From positions 62,001 through 126,000 of the forward strand of contig JAGWYN010000002.1 of the NCBI GenBank assembly GCA_018969295.1: a DNA stretch of 64,000 bases. The letters run 5' to 3'. Shown here piece by piece: positions 17,590 to 29,994 of the stretch (position 1 is its first letter; each line of letters opens with the position of its first letter). The notes beneath the pieces were generated by a model that saw only the letters and a list, made by a program, of their open reading frames with translations, was not told where the DNA came from and searched no databases. Source of the stretch: Chloroflexota bacterium. GTDB taxonomy: Bacteria > Chloroflexota > Anaerolineae > Caldilineales > Caldilineaceae. A program made the position numbers and the translations under genes.

Positions 17590-19455
17590 AACCTCCAGCA
17601 CCTGGCAGGCAGTCTCGTAGCGGCCAAAGCTGGGCATCAGATAGACCCCCTGGACATAAGGCAGCCCCTTGAGATCGAGCAGCAGCTCCTGCGCCATCCG
17701 CACCCCTTCCTGCCGTCCATTGGCCCCAGCCAGCCGCATCCGTTCGAGCGCTGGCTGGCTGAGCGTGATGCCTGGCACCTCGTTGTGCAGAAAAGATGCG
17801 TGTTTGTAGCCCTGGAGGGGCAGCACGCCGATCAGTACAGGGACCGGGAAAGGGCCGTGGCGTTCTTCGTACAGACGGACAAAATTCAGCCAGAGCTGGG
17901 GGTCGAAGATCGGCTGCGTCATGGTGAAATGGGCACCGCCGCTCACCTTCTGGTGAAAACGGTCTACCTCCTGAACCAGGTCAGCTCGAGTCGGGTCGCA
18001 GGCCACAGCAATCGTAAAACCGCCCTTCTGCCCCATATCCTGGCCAGCGACATCGACCCCTTCGTTGAAGCGGCGAATGATCCGGACCAGCCCGATGCTG
18101 TCTACGTCGTAGACTGCGGTCGACTGCCGGGTATCGCCGAGGCTGGGTGGGTCTCCGGTCAGCGCCAGAATATTGCGCACCCCCAGGGCATGGGCGCCGA
18201 TCAGGTCGGCCTGCAACCCCATCAACGAACGGTCGCGCGTGGTGTAGTGGACGATGCTCTCGATTCCCACCTGCTGTTGGATCTGGACACAGAGCGAAAG
18301 CGCGCTCATGCGCACACGGGCCATCGGGCTGTCCGCCACGTTGACTGCATCTGCCCCCATCTGCAGGGCGTAGCGGGCGCCTTCGAGCTGTTTGTCGGCC
18401 CTGAAGCTGCGTGGGGGGTCCACCTCGACGCTGATGACAAATTTGCCGGCGCGCAGTTTGCGCAACAATTCGGTCGGCGGGATCTCCCCTGTGACCCCAT
18501 AGTCGGCCGGTGCGGCAACTGTCCCTTCCCCGGCAGCAAGGCTGGCGGCTGGTGGGGAAGGCCGGTGGGCCGCCAGCTGTTCGTCCAGCGCCAGACGCAT
18601 CGCCCGGATGTGCATGGGGGTGGTCCCGCAGCAGCCTCCGACGAGACAGGCGCCCTGCTTCAAAAACTCAGCCATCTGACGGGCAAAGTACTCGGGGCTG
18701 GCAGGGTAGTAAAAGCGCCCCTCGACCCGCTCGGGGAAGCCGGCGTTGGGCATCACGCTCAGCAGCATCTCCTGCCCCCCCATCTGAGCGAGCGTCTGCA
18801 GCATGGCAGCCGGGCCCACCGAACAGTTGACGCCGGCCACGTCGGCGCCGGCAGCACGCAGCCGGGCGACGACCTGCTCTGGGGTCTGGCCGGCCAAGGT
18901 CAGCCCATCCTCGGCAAAGGTCATCGAAGCGACCACCGGCAGATCACAGACCGAGCGTGCGACTGCGACGGCCAGTTCCAGCTCGCGCAGATCGACGAAG
19001 GTCTCAAAGAGCAGCAGGTCAGCCCCTGCTTCCCACAACACGCTGATCTGCTCGCGAAAAGCGCTCTCGACCTCGTCTGTCGTCAGCGGGCCTTCCGGCT
19101 GCAGCTGCCTGGCCAACGGGCCAATGTCGCCGGCGACGAACAGGCTGCGGCCGCTGACCTCGCGCACATCGCGCGCGAGTCTGACCGCCCGAAAATTGAG
19201 TTCACGCACCCGGTCGGCCAGCCCATAATCCGCCAGATGGATCCGATTGGCGCCGAAGGAGTGCGTCTTGAGCAGATCGGCGCCGGCGTTGGCGTAGGCC
19301 TGATGAATTTCGCTGACCCAGGCTGGCCTGGAGAGAACAAGCTCTTCCAGACATTGTTCGCTGCTGGCCCCTTTGGCGTACAGCATCGTTCCCATGGCAC
19401 CGTCGGCCAGCAGAGGCCCCTGGGCCAGACGTTGTAAAAATGGATGCTCGTGCAT
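17584..19455 (-). CDS. Bifunctional homocysteine S-methyltransferase / methylenetetrahydrofolate reductase
   Basis: A 623-residue fusion. Residues about 1-300 are a homocysteine methyltransferase with DGAMGTML, GVNCSVGP and the zinc cysteines GGCCGTT. After a linker of about 40 residues, residues about 325-623 are a MetF-type reductase (VISVEVDPPRS, ADAVNVADSP, NILALTGDPP, TQPIFD). It is comparable with B. subtilis YitJ. The two activities sit at the folate/methionine junction, and the protein may make and use 5-methyl-THF directly. Start ATG 19455 has an AGGAAG ribosome site. It is divergent from the site-2 protease. Confidence 0.93.
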   Translation of the reverse strand: MHEHPFLQRLAQGPLLADGAMGTMLYAKGASSEQCLEELVLSRPAWVSEIHQAYANAGADLLKTHSFGANRIHLADYGLADRVRELNFRAVRLARDVREVSGRSLFVAGDIGPLARQLQPEGPLTTDEVESAFREQISVLWEAGADLLLFETFVDLRELELAVAVARSVCDLPVVASMTFAEDGLTLAGQTPEQVVARLRAAGADVAGVNCSVGPAAMLQTLAQMGGQEMLLSVMPNAGFPERVEGRFYYPASPEYFARQMAEFLKQGACLVGGCCGTTPMHIRAMRLALDEQLAAHRPSPPAASLAAGEGTVAAPADYGVTGEIPPTELLRKLRAGKFVISVEVDPPRSFRADKQLEGARYALQMGADAVNVADSPMARVRMSALSLCVQIQQQVGIESIVHYTTRDRSLMGLQADLIGAHALGVRNILALTGDPPSLGDTRQSTAVYDVDSIGLVRIIRRFNEGVDVAGQDMGQKGGFTIAVACDPTRADLVQEVDRFHQKVSGGAHFTMTQPIFDPQLWLNFVRLYEERHGPFPVPVLIGVLPLQGYKHASFLHNEVPGITLSQPALERMRLAGANGRQEGVRMAQELLLDLKGLPYVQGVYLMPSFGRYETACQVLEVL

Positions 19456-19592
19456 GCTCTTCCTGTTTCTTCGATAGTTTCTTCAAAACCGTTGCAGTAT
19501 AGCATAATACAAAAAACGTGTACCGCTGACCGGCCGTTCAAAAACACACGGCTGTGCGTCGAGCCTGCAGACACGAGAATTGAGTAAAACCA

Positions 19593-20801
19593 GTGAGCGA
19601 CCCTTTGTCGTCTGCGGCTGTTGAGCCAGCCGTCCTGCAGCAGAAGCAGCTGCGCGCCATTGTCGAAACCGACCTGCGGATCGAATCGATCCAGAGCCCG
19701 CGCGACCCGCACAAGGAGGGTGTTCTGGTCCTCTGTGGCCGCCTGCTGCGCCCCAGCCATCTGGTCTTTGCGCGCTGGCAAGCCGAACTGGGCCAGCTCG
19801 GCTTTACCCCGCTGCTGCGTGCAGCCGGGGGAAGCCCGGCGGAGGGACGGGTCTGTTTGCGGATCATGGCTGGAATCGTGCGTCCAAACCGGCCACGCGC
19901 CTGGATCAACGCCTTGCTCTTCTTGCTCACGGTCGTCAGCACCCTTTTTGTCGGTTCACTGTACAGCGACGTTGCGTTGGAATTCCAATCAGCCTGGGAT
20001 CTGCTGCACCCGGCCAATCTGGCCAGAGGGCTACCCTTTGCGGCGTCCCTGCTTGGCATTTTGGCCGCACACGAGTTCGGCCATTATTTTGCTGCCCGCT
20101 ACCACAAAGTTGCCGTGACGTTGCCCTATTTTATCCCGATGCCGCTCACCTTCGGCACGCTTGGGGCCTTCATCCAGCTCAAAGAACCGATCCCGGACCG
20201 GCGCAAGCTGTTTGATATCGGCGTGGCTGGCCCTCTGGCCGGGCTGCTGCTGGCAATCCCGTTGCTGCTTGTCGGGTTGTCGACCAGCGAAGTGGCCATC
20301 CCCCCTCCCAACACGCCGTTGATGCTCGAAGGCAACAGCCTTCTCTACCTGGCCGCCAAATGGCTGATCTTCGGCGCGTTGTTGCCCGACCCAGCCACCG
20401 GCCGCGACGTGTTTATGAACCAGGTCACCTTCGCTGCCTGGATCGGGCTGCTGGTCACTGCGCTCAATCTGCTGCCTGTCGGCCAGCTGGACGGTGGACA
20501 CACAGTCTTTGCCCTGTTTGGCCGCAAGGCACGCTACATCAACCTGGCCGCTGTCGGCCTGCTGGCCCTGCTGGCGACAGCAGGGGTCCCCTTTGTCCAG
20601 GAATTGCTGCCGGCGCTGGCCTCGGTCGGCTACACCGGCTGGTTTCTGTGGCTGTTTTTGATCCTGACCCTGATCGGTGTCGAACACCCGCCTGCCTTGG
20701 ACGATGTGACCACCCTGGACCCGCGGCGGCGTCTGGTCGGGATCGTCGTGATCGTGCTCTTTGTGCTGCTCTTTGTCCCGGTGCCGCTGCGCGTGGTATA
20801 G
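19593..20801 (+). CDS. Site-2 protease family (M50) membrane metalloprotease
   Basis: A 402-residue polytopic protein. After a soluble N-terminal region of about 105 residues come six or so membrane helices, with the zinc motif HEFGH (about residue 152, AAHEFGHYFAARY) and the second motif NLLPVGQLDGGH (about 290-300). This is an intramembrane zinc protease of the plant EGY/S2P-like group with no PDZ domain seen. The start is GTG 19593 with only a weak ribosome site; ATG 19866 would remove the N-terminal domain. Substrate unknown. It stands divergent from the metF fusion. Confidence 0.9.
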   Translation: MSDPLSSAAVEPAVLQQKQLRAIVETDLRIESIQSPRDPHKEGVLVLCGRLLRPSHLVFARWQAELGQLGFTPLLRAAGGSPAEGRVCLRIMAGIVRPNRPRAWINALLFLLTVVSTLFVGSLYSDVALEFQSAWDLLHPANLARGLPFAASLLGILAAHEFGHYFAARYHKVAVTLPYFIPMPLTFGTLGAFIQLKEPIPDRRKLFDIGVAGPLAGLLLAIPLLLVGLSTSEVAIPPPNTPLMLEGNSLLYLAAKWLIFGALLPDPATGRDVFMNQVTFAAWIGLLVTALNLLPVGQLDGGHTVFALFGRKARYINLAAVGLLALLATAGVPFVQELLPALASVGYTGWFLWLFLILTLIGVEHPPALDDVTTLDPRRRLVGIVVIVLFVLLFVPVPLRVV

Positions 20802-20903
20802 AGCGTTTGTGGAGCGGGGGCAGGTGCCCTGTAGTTGTCGGTTGAATGGATTTGGCTGAATCGGTGGGGGGCGGTTGCCCTCTCTCAAACTGTGAGTGAC
20901 CCT

Positions 20904-23918
<3,015 letters not shown>

Positions 23919-23946
23919 CGCGACATTGGGGCAGCGGGGAGGCGAG

Positions 23947-26628
23947 ATGGAGATTGTCCTGACCCACGAGCGCACGGACTTTGATGCGCTGGCGTCGCTG
24001 TGGGGAGCTGCGTTGCTCTTCCCCGGGGCGCTGCCCGTGCTGCCCCGCCAGCTCAACCGCAATGTGCGCGATTTTTTGGCACTCTACAAAAATCATTTCC
24101 GTTTTCTAGCTGCGGACGATCTCCCGCGCGGCCGGGTCCGGCGTGCCATCCTGGTCGACACGCGCTCAGCCAACTCGCCGCGCGGAACCCAGGCCGAGAC
24201 CGAATATCTCGTGATCGACCACCATCTCCAACACAGCTCTCTCGAGGGAACTCCCCCCAAGGGTCCGCTGCAGGCCCAGGAGCTCTGGTGCGAAGCCACT
24301 GGCGCCAACACCACGCTGCTGGTCGAAAAATTGATCGAACACTCGGTCGACCTGACCCCGGTCGAGGCGACGCTGCTGGCGCTTGGCATCTACGAAGATA
24401 CCGGCAACCTGACCTATCCCTCGACACACAGCCGCGACGCAGCTGCGTTGGCCTGGCTTTTGCAGCCAGAACACGGTGTCAACCTCGGCGAAGTGAACGA
24501 ATTTCTCCACCACCCGGTCACTGAAGCACAGCGTCTGTTGCTGCAGGAACTGATGGATCGCTGTGAGTACAGCGAAATTGAAGGCCACTCTGTGATCGTC
24601 ACCGCTGTATCGGCTCCGGGGTTTACCGACGAACTCAGCACCTTGGCGGCCCGGCTGCGAGATTTTCATGAGCCAGATGCACTTTTTCTGGTCGTCGATC
24701 TGGGGGATATGGTGCAGGTTGTTGCGCGCAGCACAACAGAGGCGATCGATGTGGGGCAGGTAGCCCAGCAGTTGGGAGGAGGGGGGCACAGCCGGGCAGC
24801 AGCGGCACACATTCGCAACAGTTCTTTGGAAGCGGTGCGCGGCCGGATCGAAGAGCTGGTGCGGGCACACACCCGCGCTGCCTTCACGGTAGAGCAGATC
24901 ATGAGCAAAGGTCAGCCGCAGATGCTGCGGCCGGAGATGAGCGTCGCCGAAGCCGACCGCCTGATGCGCCGGTTCGGACATGAAGGCTTTCCCGTCGTCG
25001 CCGAGGATCCGGCAGGTCAGCGCCAGTTGCTGGGGGTTTTGACCCGCCGAGAAGTTGACAAGGCGATCGACCACGGGCTTGGCGACCAGCCCGTGCGCCG
25101 GTTTTTGCAGGCCGGCCACTACACCGTGCGCGCCAGCGACTCGGTGGCCACCCTGCGCCGACGGATGATCGAAAGCAACTGGGGCCAGATTCCGGTGGTC
25201 GACGCCCAGGGCACGATCGTCGGAATTGTCACGCGCACCGACCTCATCAAACTGTGGGACGAAAGTGTCCTGCCTGGGCGGCGGGCCGGCGAGCTGGCAG
25301 CCCGGCTGCGCCGGGCCTTGTCCCCCGCCCAACTCCACCTGCTGGAACAGATCGGCCGCGAAGGCGAGGCGATGGGGTTCGCCGTCTATGTGGTGGGGGG
25401 GTTCGTGCGCGACTTGATGCTGGAGATGGCCAGCGTCCAGGCACTCGATGTCGACATTGTGATCGAAGGCGACGCGCTGGCGCTGGCCCGGCAGATGCAA
25501 AGCAGCTATGGCGGCCGGATCGTGGAACACAGACGTTTCGGGACAGCCAAATGGCTGCTGGCCGGCCACGACCCGCCGGTGCGGAGAGCAGCGCTGCTGG
25601 CAGGGCTGGAAACAGCCGATGCATTGCCTCCAGCGTTGGACTTTGTGACCGCCCGTACAGAGTTCTATACGACACCGACTGCGCTGCCAACTGTCCAGAA
25701 AAGCAGCATCAAGCTGGACCTGCACCGCCGTGACTTTACCATCAACACCCTGGCCCTCTCTCTCAACCCGGACCGTTGGGGAGAACTGCTCGACGCCTGG
25801 GGAGGGCTGGCCGATCTGCGGGCCGGCCGCGTGCGCGTCCTGCACAGCCTCAGTTTTATCGACGACCCTACCCGCATTCTGCGCGCGGTGCGCTACGAAC
25901 AACGGTTCAATTTTCAGATCGAGCCCCGTTCGCTCGAACTGCTCGGCGACGCGCTGGAACTGCTCGACCGGGTGACCCCGGCCCGTCTTCGCCACGAACT
26001 GGAACGCATTCTGCAGGAGGCTGAGCCCGAAAAGGCCTTGCAACGGCTCGCCGATCTGCAAGTCCTCCACCAGATCCAGCCCGGCCTGCACATGACACCG
26101 ACCATGGCGGAGCAGTTTGCCCACCTGCGCGCCCTCCGCCAGGCAAGCGACACAGATCCGCTGCTGCGCGAGGCACCGCTCGATCAGCTCTACCTGGCCC
26201 TGCTGGGGTATCCCCAGAGCAGGGAGGCCAGCCGGGCGCTGCAGGAGAGGCTGATGTTGCGCAACGATATGCAGCGGATCCTGCACGGCATGACCTTGCT
26301 CCAGCTTGCCCTGCCCCGGCTGGCTGACCCGACACTCCTTCCCAGCCGGATCGTCCAGATGCTGGATCCGGTACCTGCCGAATGTCTGGCACTGTTGCCT
26401 GTGGTCTGTGGGGAGCCGCTGGTGTTGGCCCAGGTCCGGCGCTACCGCAGCGAGTGGCAGGCCGTCCGGCCTGAGCTCACCGGCGACGACCTGCGGCACC
26501 TGGGCATCGCACGCGGCGCCATCTATCGCCAGTTGCTGGCCGAGCTGCGTGCCGGGCGGCTTGACGGCACGATCCGGAGCCGGGCAGGCGAAATCGCCTG
26601 GGTACAAGAACGGCTGACCCTGGAATAG
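23947..26628 (+). CDS. DHH-CBS-CCA tRNA nucleotidyltransferase
   Basis: An 893-residue protein in four parts. A DHH phosphoesterase domain has VIDHHLQHSS and GIYEDTGNLTYPS; DHHA1 has QQLGGGGHSRAAAAHI (about 280). Two CBS domains follow (about 318-440; GFPVVAED, IPVVDAQGTIVGIVTRTD). A class-II poly(A)/CCA nucleotidyltransferase with YVVGGFVRDLML and LDVDIVIEGD (about 480-510) and its RNA-binding helical tail end the protein. This layout is known from deltaproteobacterial and deep-branching A-adding enzymes; CBS domains may sense adenylates. Start ATG 23947 follows GGGGAGG, 28 bases after glyQS, so the two translation genes are likely cotranscribed. Confidence 0.92.
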   Translation: MEIVLTHERTDFDALASLWGAALLFPGALPVLPRQLNRNVRDFLALYKNHFRFLAADDLPRGRVRRAILVDTRSANSPRGTQAETEYLVIDHHLQHSSLEGTPPKGPLQAQELWCEATGANTTLLVEKLIEHSVDLTPVEATLLALGIYEDTGNLTYPSTHSRDAAALAWLLQPEHGVNLGEVNEFLHHPVTEAQRLLLQELMDRCEYSEIEGHSVIVTAVSAPGFTDELSTLAARLRDFHEPDALFLVVDLGDMVQVVARSTTEAIDVGQVAQQLGGGGHSRAAAAHIRNSSLEAVRGRIEELVRAHTRAAFTVEQIMSKGQPQMLRPEMSVAEADRLMRRFGHEGFPVVAEDPAGQRQLLGVLTRREVDKAIDHGLGDQPVRRFLQAGHYTVRASDSVATLRRRMIESNWGQIPVVDAQGTIVGIVTRTDLIKLWDESVLPGRRAGELAARLRRALSPAQLHLLEQIGREGEAMGFAVYVVGGFVRDLMLEMASVQALDVDIVIEGDALALARQMQSSYGGRIVEHRRFGTAKWLLAGHDPPVRRAALLAGLETADALPPALDFVTARTEFYTTPTALPTVQKSSIKLDLHRRDFTINTLALSLNPDRWGELLDAWGGLADLRAGRVRVLHSLSFIDDPTRILRAVRYEQRFNFQIEPRSLELLGDALELLDRVTPARLRHELERILQEAEPEKALQRLADLQVLHQIQPGLHMTPTMAEQFAHLRALRQASDTDPLLREAPLDQLYLALLGYPQSREASRALQERLMLRNDMQRILHGMTLLQLALPRLADPTLLPSRIVQMLDPVPAECLALLPVVCGEPLVLAQVRRYRSEWQAVRPELTGDDLRHLGIARGAIYRQLLAELRAGRLDGTIRSRAGEIAWVQERLTLE

Positions 26629-26679
26629 CTGCGAGCAGCTGGCGCCTGGCCGTGCCAAATTCTCCTCCCCCGGCTTGTC

Positions 26680-26688
26680 TGCTACAAT
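26680..26688 (+). promoter_or_regulatory. Candidate extended -10 promoter
   Basis: TGC followed by TACAAT (26683-26688), with no clear -35, about 105 bases before the small membrane protein. This type of extended -10 recurs elsewhere in the window. Confidence 0.4.
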
Positions 26689-26794
26689 AGGGCAGAGTTG
26701 ACCACCTGGCGCGCACCGGACAGGACGTTGTGGGCCAGGCAGAAAGCGTGCCAGCAATGGGAAACCCCTGGCAACCAAGAGGAGGCAAAACTGG

Positions 26795-27088
26795 ATGGAT
26801 CTGGGATTCTGGCGCGACCTGGTGCTTTTTTATCTGCTGTCGATGCAGCTGATCGTCACGTTGGTGGCTGCTGGGGTTCTTTATCTGTGTGTGCGTGGCG
26901 CGCAGCGGGTGCGACGCCGGGCAACAGAGGGCATGCACCGGCTGCGCAGCAGCAGCAGCAGCATGCGCAGCCAAAGCGACCAGCTGGCGGAGCGTGTGGC
27001 CGCCCCCTGGATTCGCAGTGCCGCCGCAGTGGCTCGCGCAAAAGCCAGTGTGCGCGCACTGCTGCCAGGCCGTTCCAAACTCGTGTGA
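26795..27088 (+). CDS. Small membrane protein
   Basis: 97 residues, not recognised. One or two hydrophobic stretches (about 8-34, VLFYLLSMQLIVTLVAAGVL) are followed by a strongly basic, Ser-rich tail (RRRATEGMHRLRSSSSSMRS) that would stay in the cytoplasm. It resembles the small membrane proteins that accompany YtxH/phage-holin-like genes. A clear AGGAGG precedes ATG 26795. The next small membrane gene begins 19 bases on. Confidence 0.75.
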   Translation: MDLGFWRDLVLFYLLSMQLIVTLVAAGVLYLCVRGAQRVRRRATEGMHRLRSSSSSMRSQSDQLAERVAAPWIRSAAAVARAKASVRALLPGRSKLV

Positions 27089-27107
27089 AAAGCAAGGAGA
27101 AGCAACC

Positions 27108-27320
27108 ATGAGTCACCGGATCCGTTCCATTTTGCTCGGCGCCATAGCGGGTGCCTTGTTGGGTGCAACCTTTGCCTGGGTCGCCAGCGACCGGGACCAA
27201 GATGGAGAGTCTGACGCCCTCGAAGCCATCAAACAGCTGGGACCCTCGGACTATTTCTCGTTGGGCATCGCCATTCTGACGCTGGCGCGCCAGTTTGGTG
27301 GGATGTTGCGCAAAGGCTGA
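27108..27320 (+). CDS. Small membrane protein
   Basis: A 70-residue protein with an N-terminal glycine/alanine-rich helix (SILLGAIAGALLGATFAWVA), an acidic loop (DRDQDGESD) and a second amphipathic segment ending LARQFGGMLRKG. The Gly-zipper pattern suggests an oligomeric membrane helix. ATG 27108 has AAGGAG eight bases upstream. It lies between the preceding small membrane gene and the ferredoxin-NADP reductase and is likely in the same transcript. Confidence 0.75.
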   Translation: MSHRIRSILLGAIAGALLGATFAWVASDRDQDGESDALEAIKQLGPSDYFSLGIAILTLARQFGGMLRKG

Positions 27321-27361
27321 ACCTATCTCCAAGCACCCAAAACAACCGAGAGGGAAAAAAC

Positions 27362-28753
27362 ATGACAGAACATTCAGACAGTGCGGAACGGCCGCTGCGG
27401 GTCGCCATCGTCGGTGCTGGCCCCTCGGGATTCTATGCCGCAGCGGCGCTGCTGAAGGAGCGTGGCCGGGCGACGATCGACCTCTTTGACCGTCTGATTG
27501 CCCCCCACGGTCTGGTGCGCTACGGTGTGGCACCTGACCACCAAAACATCAAGGCGGTTGCGAAACTCTATGACCGTACCATCGCCGACCCGGCGGTCCG
27601 CTATTTCGGCAACGTCGACATCGGCCGCGACCTGACCCACGCCGACCTCAAAAGCCACTACGACGCCATTTTTTACACGACCGGTGCCCAGTCCGACCGA
27701 CGGCTCGGCATTCCCGGCGAAGATCTGCCCAACAGCCTGTCGGCGACCGAATTTGTCGCCTGGTACAACGGCCACCCAGATTTTCGGGATCTGGCGGTCG
27801 ATCTCAGCTGTGAAGCAGCGGTGGTGGTGGGGGTCGGCAATGTGGCGATGGATGTGGCGCGGATTCTGGCCAAGTCGGTGGAAGAGCTGCAAGAGACCGA
27901 CATCGCCGACCATGCTCTGGCTGCGCTGGCCCAAAGCCGGGTCAAAGATATCTATGTCATTGCTCGCCGTGGGCCTGCCCAGGTAAAATTTACCAACGCC
28001 GAGGTGCGCGAGATGGGGCATCTGGCCATCGCTGACCCGATCGTCCTCGACAGCGAACTGCGGCTCGACCATGCCAGCAGCGCTGCGATCGAGGGGGACA
28101 CAGCGATGCAAAAAAATCTGGACTACCTGCGCGCCTATGTCGAGATCGGTGCTACCGGAAAACCGCGCCGCGTCCATTTTCGTTTTCTGCTCTCACCGGC
28201 GGAGATCCTGGCTGAAAACGGCAGGATCGTAGGGGTTACGCTGGAAAAAAATGAGCTGCGTGCGGCGGTGACAGGCGAGATCAAGGCGTCGGGCACCGGC
28301 CAGTACGAAATCCTCCCGGCCGGGCTGGTGCTACGTTCGGTAGGCTACAAGGGAATCCCGTTGGAAGGAGTCCCATTCGACCGACGCAACGGCGTGATCC
28401 CCAACGAAGTCGGTCGCGTGATCGACCTCGACACAGGCAAGGTGGTGGCGGGCGAATATGTGGCTGGCTGGATCAAGCGGGGGCCCAACGGGGTGATCGG
28501 CACCAACAAACCCGACGCCATCGAGTCGGTCAACAATTTTTTTGAAGACCTGCACAAGGGGAGGCTGGTGTTGGCACCCGATCCGTCGCTGGAGGCCGTC
28601 CCAGCGTTGCTGGCGGCGCGCGGGGTCCGCTACGTGACCAAAGAGGAATGGCTGGTGATCGACGCCCACGAGGTCGCTGCGGGCAAACCCCAGCACAAGC
28701 CACGGGTCAAGCTCGTGGAGCGTGCTCAGATGCTGGCTCTGCTGAAGGGCTAG
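27362..28753 (+). CDS. Ferredoxin-NADP+ reductase, adrenodoxin-reductase type
   Basis: A 463-residue FAD flavoprotein of the FprA/adrenodoxin-reductase family, moving electrons between NADPH and ferredoxin. The FAD-binding motif VGAGPSGFYAAAAL is at residue about 16. The family signature GLVRYGVAPDHQNIK and the NADP motif VVVGVGNVAMDVARIL (about 155) follow, then AGWIKRGPNGVIGTNK. Start ATG 27362 follows GAGAGGG. The 3' end overlaps the convergent isomerase by four bases (CTAG). Confidence 0.93.
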   Translation: MTEHSDSAERPLRVAIVGAGPSGFYAAAALLKERGRATIDLFDRLIAPHGLVRYGVAPDHQNIKAVAKLYDRTIADPAVRYFGNVDIGRDLTHADLKSHYDAIFYTTGAQSDRRLGIPGEDLPNSLSATEFVAWYNGHPDFRDLAVDLSCEAAVVVGVGNVAMDVARILAKSVEELQETDIADHALAALAQSRVKDIYVIARRGPAQVKFTNAEVREMGHLAIADPIVLDSELRLDHASSAAIEGDTAMQKNLDYLRAYVEIGATGKPRRVHFRFLLSPAEILAENGRIVGVTLEKNELRAAVTGEIKASGTGQYEILPAGLVLRSVGYKGIPLEGVPFDRRNGVIPNEVGRVIDLDTGKVVAGEYVAGWIKRGPNGVIGTNKPDAIESVNNFFEDLHKGRLVLAPDPSLEAVPALLAARGVRYVTKEEWLVIDAHEVAAGKPQHKPRVKLVERAQMLALLKG

Positions 28754-29631
28754 GCGGATGGCCTGCGCTGTGCAGCGACCTGGTCGGCAAAACGGCAGCA
28801 GCGCGCGTAGCTGTGCGCCAGGAAGGCAGCAGGGGTCAAGAACGCAGTGTGGCGGAGCGACAGCTCGAAACTGAGTGGTTTGGTATAGGGGGAGGCAGCG
28901 ACCCACGCGGCGACCCTTGTCCAGTCCACAATACCGTCGTAGGGCGGCAGGTGCAGGTCGTCGCAGCCATCGTTGTCGTTCAGATGCAGCACAGCCAGAC
29001 GCTCCAAGTGGGGGAGATACTGTTCGATGCGGTTGCGGCCGAGGACGGCATGGCCAGAGTCAAAACAGAACCCCAAAAAGCTCGGATCATAGGCGGCGAA
29101 GAGCTTCAACAGCAGTTCAGCGTTGTCGTCAGCCTGGGCAGCCTGGATGACCTTGGCTTCAATCGCTGCAAAATCGATCAGATTTTCCAAAGCGATCTGC
29201 ACGTTGCAGGCGCGGGCGTACGGCTCGACCTCGTCGAGAGAGCGGCGGATCTGGTCAAAGAGCCAGGGGTTGAATCGCTTCAGCTCTGGGTGTTGGGTTG
29301 GCGGGTAGACGTGCATCACGACCGCGTCGCCGCCCAGACGGGCGGTCAGGTCGATTCGATTTTTGACAAGCTCGATGCCGGCACGCCGGGCCTTTTCTTC
29401 GGGCGCATACCAGAAGTGTTGGATCCCTTCTGAACCGTGCGTGTCGTTAAGTTGAAGCCCGTAGGCGGCGAGCCAACGCCCGATCTGGTCGATCTCGCTG
29501 TCGCTGTAGACAAAATCGGAATACCATTCGTGGCACCAGTGGACGTGGGTGAACCCCACCTCTGACAACAAACGGAGCGCCTGTTCGGCGTCGCCCTGGT
29601 CGGTCAAGTAGTCGCTGGTCAACGAAAACAT
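28750..29631 (-). CDS. Sugar phosphate isomerase/epimerase family (AP-endonuclease-2 fold)
   Basis: A 293-residue TIM barrel of the xylose-isomerase-like family. Metal-ligand positions are visible as LNDTHG, VVMHVYPP, ALENL, GFCFDSGHA, LAVLHLNDNDGCDD and LSFELS. Specificity (sugar, inosose or other) is not readable. Its start lies only 35 bases from the divergent SUI1 gene, so control sequences must overlap coding sequence. Confidence 0.85.
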   Translation of the reverse strand: MFSLTSDYLTDQGDAEQALRLLSEVGFTHVHWCHEWYSDFVYSDSEIDQIGRWLAAYGLQLNDTHGSEGIQHFWYAPEEKARRAGIELVKNRIDLTARLGGDAVVMHVYPPTQHPELKRFNPWLFDQIRRSLDEVEPYARACNVQIALENLIDFAAIEAKVIQAAQADDNAELLLKLFAAYDPSFLGFCFDSGHAVLGRNRIEQYLPHLERLAVLHLNDNDGCDDLHLPPYDGIVDWTRVAAWVAASPYTKPLSFELSLRHTAFLTPAAFLAHSYARCCRFADQVAAQRRPSA

Positions 29632-29666
29632 GGCAGTGCGTTCCTTTCTGAGGCTGGAGGCAATCT

Positions 29667-29990
29667 ATGGCTGAGCCCAAACACCGGGTCGTCTATTCGA
29701 CCGACCCAACAAGCGAAACGCCGCGACCGGCCGTTGCACACACGCCGTCCCCTCGCCAGCAGCAGGTGCGCGTCCACCTGGAGCGCAAAGGGCGGGGCGG
29801 CAAAAGCGTCTCGCTGGTCAGTGGAGTCACCCCTGCCGAGCTCGAAAAGGTCTGTAAATTGCTCAAGACCCGGCTGGGCACAGGCGGTGCTGTCAAAGAG
29901 CAGCTGATTGAAATTCAGGGGGACCAACGGGACAAGGTGGTTGCCATCTTGCTGGAGCTCGGCTACCAGGCCAAAAAGGCGGGCGGCTGA
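29667..29990 (+). CDS. SUI1/YciH-type translation initiation factor
   Basis: A 107-residue protein with a basic, unstructured N-terminus and a SUI1/eIF1 domain (about 35-105): VRVHLERKGRGGKSVSLVSG, LKTRLGTGGAVKE, IEIQGDQRDKV. Bacterial homologues such as YciH influence start-site fidelity. GGAGG precedes ATG 29667. The convergent small sulfite-oxidase-fold gene ends four bases after it. Confidence 0.92.
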   Translation: MAEPKHRVVYSTDPTSETPRPAVAHTPSPRQQQVRVHLERKGRGGKSVSLVSGVTPAELEKVCKLLKTRLGTGGAVKEQLIEIQGDQRDKVVAILLELGYQAKKAGG

Positions 29991-29994
29991 CCGT

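Noticed and set aside
20802..20903. Possible T-box or other leader before glyQS
   Set aside because: Only about 100 bases are available and no T-box sequence or terminator hairpin is visible.
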